From: Tolumonas lignilytica
GTDB lineage: Bacteria; Pseudomonadota; Gammaproteobacteria; Enterobacterales; Aeromonadaceae
Direction of reading: 5' to 3'
Length of the DNA stretch: 64,000 nt
Assembly (NCBI RefSeq): GCF_000527035.1
Contig: NZ_AZUK01000002.1
Coordinates: 1 to 64,000 of the forward strand
Position 1 is the first letter of the stretch, and each line of letters starts with the position of its first letter. Shown in pieces: positions 10,085 through 19,800 of the stretch. Below the pieces are notes generated by a model. The model was given only the letters and a program-made list of their open reading frames with translations. It searched no databases and was not told the origin of the DNA. Position numbers and translations under genes: made by a program.

Positions 10085-10277
10085 GGACTTCCTCTCTGCT
10101 TCATATAGGTTATTTGCGATTGTGACGATAGTTGTTGTTACTGGCAACCGCAATTAAGAATAATTCAATTTGTTTCAGTGTATCGTTCGAAAAAGAGAAC
10201 CATTTTTTCTGGAAAGACGTAAAATTAAGTAAGATAAATTGAAATGGCTTTATGCTAGACCAAGGTTCAGGTGAGAC

Positions 10278-10592
10278 ATGAAAAAGCGAATTTTAATGAT
10301 GTTTACCGCGATAGCGCTGATCATGAGCAACCCTGTTTGGGCGGATGGTTCCTTTCGCTGTGGTAACTCACTTATCTCTGTCGGTGATCCTTCCGCTGTT
10401 TTGCTGATCAAATGTGGGAGACCCCTCACGATCGATGACACAACTCAAGTCATTTTCGATGAATATGGTCATAGACAAATTGTCAGGACAGGTGAAGTCT
10501 GGACTATGTACATGGGGCATGACCATTTTATGCAACTGGTCACAGTGAAGGGGGGAATCATTACTGATATTGTTGACGGTCCCCGAGGTTAA
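10278..10592 (+). CDS. Exported DUF2845 family protein
   Basis: 104 residues with a signal peptide (KKRILMMFTAIALIMS, likely cleavage after VWA at about residue 22). The mature part carries two cysteines (FRCGNSLIS and LIKCGRP), a pattern I associate with the small DUF2845 periplasmic family. The ATG follows GGTGAG. Its function is unknown. The last four bases overlap the end of a convergent small gene. Confidence 0.8.
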   Translation: MKKRILMMFTAIALIMSNPVWADGSFRCGNSLISVGDPSAVLLIKCGRPLTIDDTTQVIFDEYGHRQIVRTGEVWTMYMGHDHFMQLVTVKGGIITDIVDGPRG

Positions 10593-10810
10593 TTTGCTGC
10601 CACCATCGATAGCGAATTCATCTTGCGAATTTCTTTGTTGATTTGAGCAAGGAATTTTTTCCATCTGATGTTTTCAACATCACTGCAACATGCGCGACCA
10701 GCTTCAAAGTGAAAAGGGCCCGATTGTTCAACGTAAAAACTGCCTCGGTAATAGTTACGGATATATCGCGCAATTTTTAATGCCTGATGCTCTTGAAATG
10801 AACGATTCAC
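10589..10810 (-). CDS. Small hypothetical protein, GTG start
   Basis: 73 residues, basic, beginning NRSFQEHQALKIARYIRNYY. It has two adjacent cysteines (GRACCSDVENIRW) and no signal peptide. The start is GTG at 10810, with AGAG about ten bases upstream. I do not recognise the family. The amino-acid composition is protein-like and the frame does not shadow another gene (it touches DUF2845 by only four bases), so I think it is real. It could be an uncharacterised DNA- or RNA-binding protein, but nothing in the sequence proves that. Confidence 0.55.
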   Translation of the reverse strand: MNRSFQEHQALKIARYIRNYYRGSFYVEQSGPFHFEAGRACCSDVENIRWKKFLAQINKEIRKMNSLSMVAAN

Positions 10811-11001
10811 AACAATTTCTCTGTAGGTCTAAGATGGGATTAAGGTCTCATCTGTGAGTGACCTTTTTGTTACAAAAAAGTAATAATTTCATGAAGTTCA
10901 TTTTAGGGTAGAAAAAGGATAAGAAAAAACGACGAACAAAGGTTTGTTTGGAGCTTTATCTTGTGCTTTCTCCGGCTTTTTTTCGCGTCAAGACTGCCGA
11001 A

Positions 11002-11023
11002 TTGTCATCTTTCTGTCATAATG
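11002..11023 (+). promoter_or_regulatory. PHO box upstream of pitA
   Basis: TTGTCATCTTT is followed 11 bases later by CTGTCATAATG, matching the tandem 11-bp PhoB half-sites (consensus CTGTCAT repeated). It lies 32 bases upstream of the pitA ATG, so it probably overlaps the -35 region. It could activate or repress. Confidence 0.7.
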
Positions 11024-11054
11024 CGCCGCGTTTATCCACTGATGATTAGAATAT

Positions 11055-12530
11055 ATGCTAGAAATGTTTAACGGGCTCAGTTTTGAATTGGGTCTGAGCT
11101 TAGCTTTGGCACTGACATTTGTTCTTGCCTATGAATTTATCAATGGTTTCCATGATACGGCCAATGCAGTAGCAACCGTTATTTATACCAAAGCAATGCC
11201 GCCGCATATGGCTGTTATTGCTTCTGGTATATTTAACTGTGCGGGTGTTTTGGCTGGCGGTCTTGGTGTTGCGTACGCGATTGTTCACCTATTGCCCGTT
11301 GATTTATTGCTCAATGTGGCATCAGCTCACGGGCTGGTCATGGTATTCGCCTTATTGACCTCTGCTATCTTATGGAATTTGGGGACATGGTATTTAGGCT
11401 TACCTGCATCCAGCTCCCACACGTTGATTGGTGCGATTCTGGGCGTAGGGCTTGCCAATGCACTCATGAATGGGGTGGCGATCAGCAAAGGTATTAATGT
11501 GCAGAAAGCCGTTGATATTATGCTGTCATTAATTGTTTCTCCCATCGTCGGCTTAGTGCTCGCAGGCGGTTTGCTCCTGCTAATGAAAAAGCGTTTCACA
11601 TCGCCAAAAATTCACAAAACACCAGAAGAAAGACAGACATGGGATGGCAAAAAACGTCCTCCATTCTGGACTCGTTTTACACTGATTGCTTCAGCGATGG
11701 GCGTTAGTTTTGTGCATGGTTCAAACGATGGGCAGAAAGGTATCGGTATGATTATGCTGGTACTGATCGGTATTGTTCCTGGTCAGTTTGTTGTGAATAT
11801 GGACAGCACCAGCTATCAGATCGGTAGAACTAAAGATGCTGCGGTGCATATGGGTGATTTCTATCAGCGGAATAGCCAATATCTGAATCAGATGATTGAT
11901 CTGAAGAAAGAACCTAAAACCGACATTCCTCAAGTGTTTAAATGTGACACCAAAAACTCATTATCTTCGATCGCAACAGTTTCTACTTTGTTAGGGAATA
12001 TCGAGCAGTACACCCAGCTTGGTGTTGAAAAACGTCGAGAAGTTAGACGGTTGTTATTATGCATCGATGATACAGCTAAAAAAGTGAGCAGTTTACCTGG
12101 GTTGCCAGCATCTGAAGTGGCAGACTTAAATAAATTGCGCAAGGATCTGACATTAACGACCGAATATGCGCCAACTTGGGTTATTTTTGCAGTGGCACTG
12201 GCTCTGGGTGGCGGAACCATGATTGGCTGGCGCCGTATTGTTCAGACCGTTGGTGAAAAGATTGGGCAGACAGGGCTGACTTATTCGCAGGGGATGGCGG
12301 CGCAAATTACCACAACGCTTTCCATTGGGCTTGCGAGTCTTGGCGGTTTACCTGTTTCGACCACGCATGTTTTATCCTCTGCAGTAGCCGGAACCATGCT
12401 GGCCAACCGCTCTGGTTTGCAGTCTGGTACCGTAAAAAATATTGTGCTGGCTTGGGTATTGACATTACCTATAACCATGTTGCTTTCTGCAAGTTTATTT
12501 TGGCTTGGTACATTTATTTTCGTGAACTGA
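11055..12530 (+). CDS. pitA: Low-affinity inorganic phosphate transporter PitA
   Basis: 491 residues, collinear with E. coli PitA. It imports metal-phosphate complexes with protons across the inner membrane. Both PiT signature repeats are visible: GFHDTANAVATVIYT near residue 32 and SFVHGSNDGQKGIG near residue 218. Characteristic segments LPASSSHTLIGAILG and LPVSTTHVLSSAVAG are also present, with a central cytoplasmic loop (about residues 260-360) between membrane halves. The upstream PHO box suggests PhoB control, linking it to the pst operon in this window. A strong terminator follows. Confidence 0.97.
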   Translation: MLEMFNGLSFELGLSLALALTFVLAYEFINGFHDTANAVATVIYTKAMPPHMAVIASGIFNCAGVLAGGLGVAYAIVHLLPVDLLLNVASAHGLVMVFALLTSAILWNLGTWYLGLPASSSHTLIGAILGVGLANALMNGVAISKGINVQKAVDIMLSLIVSPIVGLVLAGGLLLLMKKRFTSPKIHKTPEERQTWDGKKRPPFWTRFTLIASAMGVSFVHGSNDGQKGIGMIMLVLIGIVPGQFVVNMDSTSYQIGRTKDAAVHMGDFYQRNSQYLNQMIDLKKEPKTDIPQVFKCDTKNSLSSIATVSTLLGNIEQYTQLGVEKRREVRRLLLCIDDTAKKVSSLPGLPASEVADLNKLRKDLTLTTEYAPTWVIFAVALALGGGTMIGWRRIVQTVGEKIGQTGLTYSQGMAAQITTTLSIGLASLGGLPVSTTHVLSSAVAGTMLANRSGLQSGTVKNIVLAWVLTLPITMLLSASLFWLGTFIFVN

Positions 12531-12556
12531 AAAATCGTTTGAGTTGCGAAATAGAT

Positions 12557-12591
12557 AAAAAATCCAGTGCTCTCAGGACACTGGATTTTTT
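12557..12591. terminator. Bidirectional terminator pitA / GNAT
   Basis: AAAAATCCAGTG and CACTGGATTTTT form a 12-bp stem around CTCTCAGGA, flanked by A- and T-runs. It serves the converging pitA and acetyltransferase genes and overlaps the last bases of the latter. Confidence 0.9.
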
Positions 12592-13072
12592 ATATGCGTT
12601 TCAGCATATAACAGGCACCTTCTCCATATTGATGGGTATCAATAGAATAGTCTTGATAGTGAAAGCCCTGAACCTTCCAGTAGGATGTCGCTTGTGCTAG
12701 TGACACCAGCGACAGTTGTTCAAAATAATGTTTCTTTGCCCATTCATAGAGGTATTGCAGTATTTTTTTACCAATTCCCTGTCGTGTAAATGCAGGTGAA
12801 ATAGCCATGTCATGAATGTAAAGTGACTGCGGATTGATAGGGGCGCTATAGATGGTATGTAAACCAGCCGGGTTACTTAGCCAGGGGTGGGCCAGACAGT
12901 AAGCCATGACCTTCCCCTGATGATTTGTCACAACCAAGCATGTTTCTGGCCCTAACTCTATTTTGGAACGCAATACGGCTTCGCTTTCTGGTGTTATATT
13001 CGGATACACCGCGTATTGAATGTCGAGAATGGTAGGCCAGTCGCGATCAGTAATGGCTCGAATAATCATCAA
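12590..13072 (-). CDS. GNAT family N-acetyltransferase
   Basis: 160 residues. The GNAT core is clear: beta4 LYIHDMAISPAFTRQGIG with the acetyl-CoA pyrophosphate loop TRQGIGKKIL (about residues 95-104), then a late Tyr in SYWKVQGFHY. The substrate is unknown. The alternative first Met differs by one codon. The gene is divergent from yfcD, with about 65 bases between them. Confidence 0.85.
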   Translation of the reverse strand: MMIIRAITDRDWPTILDIQYAVYPNITPESEAVLRSKIELGPETCLVVTNHQGKVMAYCLAHPWLSNPAGLHTIYSAPINPQSLYIHDMAISPAFTRQGIGKKILQYLYEWAKKHYFEQLSLVSLAQATSYWKVQGFHYQDYSIDTHQYGEGACYMLKRI

Positions 13073-13137
13073 ACTAACAAGATCAAAAGAAAACCGCTAG
13101 TTTACTTTGAGAGCATAAGGCCGGCGAGGAGAAAATG

Positions 13138-13626
13138 ATGACTGAAGAATGGGTTGATATTGTGGATGAAAACAATATCGTTATCGGTACGGCACCTCGT
13201 TCTAAAATGCGGCAGCAAAAACTATTACACCGAGCCAGCTATATTGTGATTACTAACGCGTTGGGGCAGTTATATGTTCAGCGACGAACGGCCAGCAAAG
13301 ATTATTGTCCATCAATGTTAGATGCCTGCTGTGGTGGTGTTGTCTCTGCCGGAGAGGATATTCTGGCTTCTGCCTACCGCGAATTAGACGAAGAAATGGG
13401 GATCCATGATGTTCCACTTCGATCATATGGTTCTTTTTTACATTGTGATCATGAATGTAAAGTCTGGGGGGCGTTATTCAGCTGCCAATATGATGGTGAA
13501 TTGGCTTTACAGGCAGAAGAAGTTGAATATGTTATGTTGATGACACCAGAAGAAATATTGCATCGGGCGGAAGAATTTACACCAGATTCTCTGGCAGCCA
13601 TTAAACTTTGGTTATCTGCAAGTTAA
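13138..13626 (+). CDS. yfcD: Nudix hydrolase YfcD
   Basis: 162 residues. The complete Nudix box (GX5EX7REUXEEXGU) is present, from GVVSAGED through RELDEEMGI (about residues 62-84). The N-terminal TEEWVDIVDENN and C-terminal EFTPDSLAAIKLWL match YfcD of enterobacteria. Family members hydrolyse nucleoside-diphosphate-linked compounds; the YfcD substrate is unsettled. Of two adjacent ATGs the second is preferred, because GAGGAG (13126-13131) lies 6 bases before it. The gene is followed closely by the sensor kinase. Confidence 0.9.
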   Translation: MTEEWVDIVDENNIVIGTAPRSKMRQQKLLHRASYIVITNALGQLYVQRRTASKDYCPSMLDACCGGVVSAGEDILASAYRELDEEMGIHDVPLRSYGSFLHCDHECKVWGALFSCQYDGELALQAEEVEYVMLMTPEEILHRAEEFTPDSLAAIKLWLSAS

Positions 13627-13645
13627 AATTAAAATGAGGATGAGC

Positions 13646-16210
13646 ATGCAGCATTCAATTGGTGTATCAACTCAAAAATGGGTGTGGCGTGCGATGGTTC
13701 GCAGCGCTTTGATTCCATTAGTGTTGGTTGAAACGGTTTTGATTGCTGTCTACCTGCTCAGTAATAATCTCATCCGTGATGCAAACATGGATTATCTGTA
13801 TCAAAAAGCAGATAACGAATTACAACTTTCAGCACAACGTGAATCAGGAATTATCCGTGAACAACTGGCATCGGTTTCCCGTCAGACAGAAATTTATCGT
13901 GCAGAGACACAGCGTGTTTTAACAGAAGATCATTTCTTTGTCTCTGCAGCAGAAAAAGCAAATTATGCTCTTTCTGATAAGGGTGTTTTCTACTCAGTAA
14001 AAAATACAGGTGGTGCAGCCTCTTTTTATTCTGCAGTAACACCACCAGAAAAACAAAATCATGAAAAGATATGGCGCCTTTCTCAACTTGACTCGTTGAT
14101 GAAAGAAATAAAAGAAAATAATCCATTAATTGCGGCTATTTATTTTAATAGTTGGGATTCATATAACCGAATCTATCCTTGGTTTTTTACTCCCGACCAA
14201 TATCCTGTGGATATGGTTATTCCGAATTATAATTTTTATTATCTGGCCGATCAAAAAAACAACCCGTTACACACAGTAAATTGGACGGACGTATATTTTG
14301 ACCCGGCAGGTAATGGATGGATGGCATCCTGTATTGCACCGGTTTACAGAGGTGATTTTTTAGAAGGTGTTGTTGGTTTAGATATAACTGTTGGAACTAT
14401 TATTGAAAAAATTCAAAGCCTTAAAATCCCGTGGGGAGGATATGCTATTTTAGTGAATAGCAACGGCAATATTATGGCTTTACCTCCTGAAGGTGAAACC
14501 GATTTTGGTTTGCATGAACTGACAATGAGTAGTTATCAGGATGCAATTAAAAAAGAGATTTTCAAACCAGAAGCGTTTAATTTATTTTTGCGTAAAGATC
14601 CTCAACCCATCATTTTTGATATTAAAAACAATCTCAATGGCAAAGGATTCTTAACACTGAAAGGCAAAAAGAAACTGATAGCTTGGGATACCATTCCTGA
14701 AACACGCTGGCGGCTTATTACCATCGTTGATGAAAATAAGGTATATGCTGAAACAACAACGTTAGCAGAGCAATTTGAGCAAATCGGCTACCTCATGATT
14801 GCTGGTCTTTGCTTGTTTTATGCAATTTTTATTTTCTTCATATGGCTAAGTTCTCGCTCAATGAGTAAATCGATCTCAGAACCCTTACTGCATATGAAAA
14901 AAATGGTAGATCAAATCAGCCATGAAAATTATCAGTTAGACAAACCCAAATTCAGAATTGCGGAGTTGCAGGATACGGCATTTGCCATTGTCAATATGGG
15001 GCAAAAACTCAATGAAATTACATATGATTTGCGCAGAGCCAAAGAGGAAGCCGATACCGCAAATAAAACAAAGAGTCTATTTCTTTCTAGTATGAGCCAT
15101 GAGTTAAGAACACCGCTCAATGCTATCTTGGGTTTTGGTCAATTATTGCAGAAAGATGATAACAACTTGTCATATCAAGACCGAAAAGATTATATCGACG
15201 AGATAATGACAGCCGGGGAGCATTTATTAAAACTGATTGATGATGTACTTAATTTATCACATATTGAAGCACAAGTTTCATTGCTCAATATTGAAAAAAT
15301 TGATGCCATTAAAATTGTAAATGAATGCTGTGAAATGCTCAGACCAATAGCCATTAAAGAGCAATTACATCTGTCGGTTACACTGCCAGAAAATTCTGTA
15401 TGGGTTTTAGCTGATAGCACACGGTTACGTCAAATAATTATCAATCTCCTGTCAAATGCTATTAAATATAATCATCCTAATGGAACGATCAATGTTTATA
15501 CGCAAAGAGAAAAAGAGTATTTACGTATTCATGTTCAAGACAGCGGGAGTGGTATTTTACCTGAAAACTATAAAGATCTATTTACGCCTTTTAATCGGTT
15601 AGGGCATGAAACATCAGGAATAAAAGGAACAGGAATTGGGCTTTCTATCTCGAAACAACTGATTGAATCAATGAGTGGCCGGATTGGATTCAGTAGCCAG
15701 TGGAATGAAGGGTCTGTTTTTTGGATAGATCTGGTTTTAGCAGATCACGTTCCCGATGCATATCATTATGATGAACTCTCTCTACTCAATCGAGCTTTAG
15801 ATACTGATGATGTTGGTGAGATGGTTACTGGTGAAGTAAGCAACGTGTTGTGTATTGCTTGTGACTCTGAGGCCATTCACCAGCTAACACGCCAAAGTGA
15901 AAGACAACAGTTCCTTATATCTTCTGTGTCATCAGCTGTAGATGCGTTCGAGATTATAAATCAGATACATCCCCGGTTGATCTTGGTTGATACGAATCTC
16001 TTGGATATGGATCCCTATGTGTTGCTTCAGCATATAAGGCAGACAGAAGAACTTAAGTTTGTTCCTGTCATTGCACTTACAGATGAAATCTGGTCGATCT
16101 CACAGCAGGCGACGCCTGAACTGACGTTTGATTATGTGCTGATTAAACCCATCGATGTGTTACATGCGCGGGCTATTATTCAAAAAATGATAAATCACGC
16201 AGCCTCATGA
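13646..16210 (+). CDS. Hybrid sensor histidine kinase with periplasmic Cache-like domain
   Basis: About 854 residues; the third ATG is used because GAGGA lies 5 bases upstream. A first membrane helix (ALIPLVLVETVLIAVYLL) leads into a large periplasmic region with double-Cache character (GNGWMASCIAPVY, LEGVVGLDITVG). A second helix (GYLMIAGLCLFYAIFIFFIW), a linker, HisKA (SMSHELRTPLNAILGFGQLL; phospho-His) and an ATPase domain (N-box NLLSNAIKYN, G-boxes DSGSGI and GTGIGLSISKQL) follow. The C-terminus is a receiver-like domain with the likely acceptor Asp in LILVDTNLLD and Lys in LIKPID, but its acidic pocket is reduced (CIACDSE). The signal is probably a small ligand. The partner is the response regulator just downstream. 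Confidence 0.92.
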   Translation: MQHSIGVSTQKWVWRAMVRSALIPLVLVETVLIAVYLLSNNLIRDANMDYLYQKADNELQLSAQRESGIIREQLASVSRQTEIYRAETQRVLTEDHFFVSAAEKANYALSDKGVFYSVKNTGGAASFYSAVTPPEKQNHEKIWRLSQLDSLMKEIKENNPLIAAIYFNSWDSYNRIYPWFFTPDQYPVDMVIPNYNFYYLADQKNNPLHTVNWTDVYFDPAGNGWMASCIAPVYRGDFLEGVVGLDITVGTIIEKIQSLKIPWGGYAILVNSNGNIMALPPEGETDFGLHELTMSSYQDAIKKEIFKPEAFNLFLRKDPQPIIFDIKNNLNGKGFLTLKGKKKLIAWDTIPETRWRLITIVDENKVYAETTTLAEQFEQIGYLMIAGLCLFYAIFIFFIWLSSRSMSKSISEPLLHMKKMVDQISHENYQLDKPKFRIAELQDTAFAIVNMGQKLNEITYDLRRAKEEADTANKTKSLFLSSMSHELRTPLNAILGFGQLLQKDDNNLSYQDRKDYIDEIMTAGEHLLKLIDDVLNLSHIEAQVSLLNIEKIDAIKIVNECCEMLRPIAIKEQLHLSVTLPENSVWVLADSTRLRQIIINLLSNAIKYNHPNGTINVYTQREKEYLRIHVQDSGSGILPENYKDLFTPFNRLGHETSGIKGTGIGLSISKQLIESMSGRIGFSSQWNEGSVFWIDLVLADHVPDAYHYDELSLLNRALDTDDVGEMVTGEVSNVLCIACDSEAIHQLTRQSERQQFLISSVSSAVDAFEIINQIHPRLILVDTNLLDMDPYVLLQHIRQTEELKFVPVIALTDEIWSISQQATPELTFDYVLIKPIDVLHARAIIQKMINHAAS

Positions 16211-16262
16211 AGCATGCGATTATATATACTGGCTATATAGATAATGGAGTGTTGTATGAGCC

Positions 16263-16679
16263 ATGACTAACGCATTAGAACAATCAACAGGTGATGACAG
16301 GATTTTTGAGCAGCATATTTTGGTTGTGGATGATATTCAGACCAACTTGCGTTTATCTAAGGCTTTTTTGGGGGGCGGCGGTTATAAGAATATCTATCTT
16401 GAAAGTGATCCGTTTCGTGTATCAGAATGGCTAAATAGTGTTGATATTAATTTAATCATCATGGATTTGAGTATGCCGCAGAAAGACGGCATCCAACTTT
16501 TTTCTGAGCTGCAAATGGAATTTGGCGCATCATTACCCCCTGTTATTTTTCTGACTGCCTTACATGAAGATCGCTGGAGAGCTCAGGCTCTCGCCATGGG
16601 GGCTAGTGCATTTATTACAAAGCCTTTCAATCAGGAAAAAATGTTGGATTGTATTCGAGCAATATTAATTCAGAAATAA
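16263..16679 (+). CDS. Single-domain response regulator
   Basis: 138 residues made up only of a receiver domain. The acidic pair D23-D24 (LVVDDIQ), the phospho-acceptor D68 (IIMDLSMP), the Thr of FLTALHED and the Lys of ITKPF are intact. There is no output domain, so it must act by protein contact or as a phosphorelay intermediate. It lies 52 bases after the hybrid kinase on the same strand, presumably in the same operon. The only nearby ATG that opens a frame is at 16263; GGAG sits somewhat far upstream. Confidence 0.9.
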   Translation: MTNALEQSTGDDRIFEQHILVVDDIQTNLRLSKAFLGGGGYKNIYLESDPFRVSEWLNSVDINLIIMDLSMPQKDGIQLFSELQMEFGASLPPVIFLTALHEDRWRAQALAMGASAFITKPFNQEKMLDCIRAILIQK

Positions 16680-16800
16680 CCAGCTTCAAGTCGAGAATAT
16701 TAATCAAAGGTTTCTGGATCGGCGCTGACCTGTTAGCATTCTCAGGCATAAAATCACCTAGATATTATATTGCCTGTGTTAACCGATCTGGAGTCACGTT

Positions 16801-19800
16801 TTGTCTGACGCAATTCTTCGTTCACTACATAGCCAACTCGCTACCTGTTTGCCTGTTGATCAAGTTCAGTTGCAACGCCGTTTGCAAGGTGTGCAGCGTT
16901 TACCTGCCAATAAGAAAGCGGCTGTTTTAGCAATTATTGAGCAAGAATTGGAAAAAGCGCAGGCGCGTGCCGCATTGCGTCAGCAAAATATCCCACAGTT
17001 ACATTATCCTGATCTTCCTGTTACTGATAAGCGCCATGAAATTGCAGAGGCAATTCGGCAGCACCAAGTTGTCATTGTGGCCGGGGAGACAGGTTCCGGC
17101 AAGACAACACAGCTGCCCAAAATTTGTATTGAGGCCGGTCGAGGTCAGAAAGGGATGATTGGTCATACTCAACCTCGTCGTCTGGCTGCGCGAACGGTGG
17201 CGGCTCGTATTGCAGAAGAACTGCATTGTGAGCTGGGAACGCATGTGGGTTATAAAGTGCGTTTTCACGATCAAGTGAATGAAAACTCATATATCAAACT
17301 CATGACCGACGGCATTCTGCTGGCAGAAATCCAGAATGATCGTTTGCTGATGCAATATGACACCATCATCATCGATGAGGCCCATGAGCGAAGTCTTAAT
17401 ATTGATTTTATTCTGGGCTATCTGAAGCAACTATTACCGAAACGTCCTGATTTAAAGGTGGTCATTACTTCTGCGACGATTGATCCGCAACGTTTTTCTC
17501 GCCACTTTGGTAATGCACCAGTCATTGAAGTTTCAGGTCGCACCTATCCGGTGGAAGTCCGTTATCGTCCATGGCAGGAAGATGAAGAAAATGACCCGTT
17601 ACAGGGGTTGTTCAATGCCGTGGACGAGCTGTGTGAGGAAGGGCTAGGGGATATACTGATCTTTCTGAATGGTGAGCGTGAGATCAGGGATACGGCTGAT
17701 GCTTTACGAAAACGGAATCTGCGTGATACGGAAATTTTGCCGCTGTACTCGCGGTTGTCGAATGCAGAGCAAAACAGGATATTTTCTCCGCATGTCGGCC
17801 GTCGCATTATCTTAGCGACCAACGTGGCTGAAACATCATTGACGGTTCCCGGCATTCGCTATGTTATCGATCCCGGGACTGCGCGTATAAGCCGTTATTC
17901 TTATCGGACTAAAGTTCAGCGATTACCGATAGAACCTATTTCTCAGGCGAGTGCAAATCAGAGAAAAGGTCGTTGCGGTCGTGTTGCGGCTGGTATTTGC
18001 ATCCGGCTTTATTCTGAATTGGATTTTTTAGGGCGCCCGGAGTTTACCGATCCGGAAATATTGCGAACCAATCTGGCGTCCGTCATTTTGCAAATGCTGG
18101 CCTTAGGTCTGGGCGATATGAGTCGTTTTCCGTTTGTGGAAGCGCCTGATGTTCGTCATATAAAAGACGGATTGCGGTTGTTGGAAGAATTAGGCGCTGT
18201 CAGTGGTTCCATTGAGGGCAAACAAGCATTACGACTGACATCTCTGGGTCGACAATTGTCACGCATTCCGCTGGACCCCCGTTTAGCGCGTATGGTGTTG
18301 GCTGCACCGAAGTTTGATTGTCTCGAAGAGATCCTGATTGTGACCAGCGCCTTGAGTATTCAGGATCCGCGTGAACGCCCAATGGATAAACAACAAGCTG
18401 CTGATGAAAAGCATCGCCGGTTTGAAGATAAAGATTCTGATTTTCAGTCATTTATCAATCTTTGGCATTATGTGCAGGAACAGCAGGATTCTCTGTCACA
18501 GAACCAGTTCCGTAAGCAGTGTCAGAAAGAATATCTGGCCTATTTACGTTTGCGAGAATGGCAGGATATCCATTATCAGGTGCGTCAGGCGACTCGTGAA
18601 CTTGGTCTAATGATCAATCAGCAGCCCGCTTCAGCACAAGCGCTGCACAGTGCCATTTTGACGGGGTTATTGAGTCATATTGGTGTGAAGGACGGCGACA
18701 AATCAGAATACATCGGGGCCAGAAATGCCCGATTTATGATTTTCCCTGGCTCCGGACTTTTTAAAAAGCCGCCAAAATGGAGCATGGTTGCTGAACTGAC
18801 AGAAACATCGCGTTTATATGGCCGTATTGCGGCCCGTATTCAGCCGGAGTGGATCGAGCCATTAGCCGGTCATTTGATCAAAACACATTACAGTGACCCT
18901 CGCTGGTCGAAAAAAGCGGGAGCCGTATTAGCATCAGAAAAAGTGACGCTCTATGGCATCACCTTAGTCGCTGACCGCGAAGTTCAGTATGGCAATATTG
19001 ACCCGGTCGTTAGTCGGGAACTGTTTATCCGCAGGGCTTTGGTCGAAGGTGACTTTGAAACACGGCACCGTTTTTTCGCTGAAAACCGTAAATTACTGGC
19101 AGAAGTTGAGGTTCTGGAGGCGAAATCCCGTCGTCGTGATATTTTGGTCGATGATGAAACTCTCTACCAATTTTATGATGCCCATATTCCGGCCGAAGTT
19201 GTGTCTGCCCGCCATTTTGATGCCTGGTGGAAAGTAACCAGCAAAGAAACACCAGAGCTACTGAATTTTGAACGCGAAATGTTATTACAGGGTGACGCAT
19301 CGCATATTAATGAGCGAGATTACCCAAACCAGTGGACCCAAGGGCGACTGAAGTTTCGCCTGTCTTATCAATTTGAACCCGGCGATGAGGCGGATGGGGT
19401 TACCGTTCATATTCCTCTGCCGCTGTTAAATCAGGTTGAATTGATAGGTTTTGATTGGTTAATTCCCGGTATGCGGCATGAGTTGCTGGTTGCATTAATT
19501 AAATCATTACCAAAACAATGGCGTAAGAATTTTGTTCCAGCACCCAATTATGCGGATGCATTACTGGCTTCTGTTTCACCGGAACAAGGTCCTCTGTTGG
19601 ATGCGGTTGAGCGACAGCTAAAACGTATGAGTGGTCTAACGGTGCCCCGGGAGTGCTGGGATATCAATACGATCCCCGATCACCTTAAAATGACGTTCCG
19701 GATCATTGATGATAAACGCCGGAAGATAGCCGAAAGTAAAGATCTATTGGCGTTGAAAGAACAGTTACGGGGGCAGGTTCAACAGACCTTATCCCAGGTT

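Noticed and set aside
10085-10277. FMN riboswitch in the ribA leader
   Set aside because: The leader is short and AT-rich and lacks the conserved paired elements of that aptamer.
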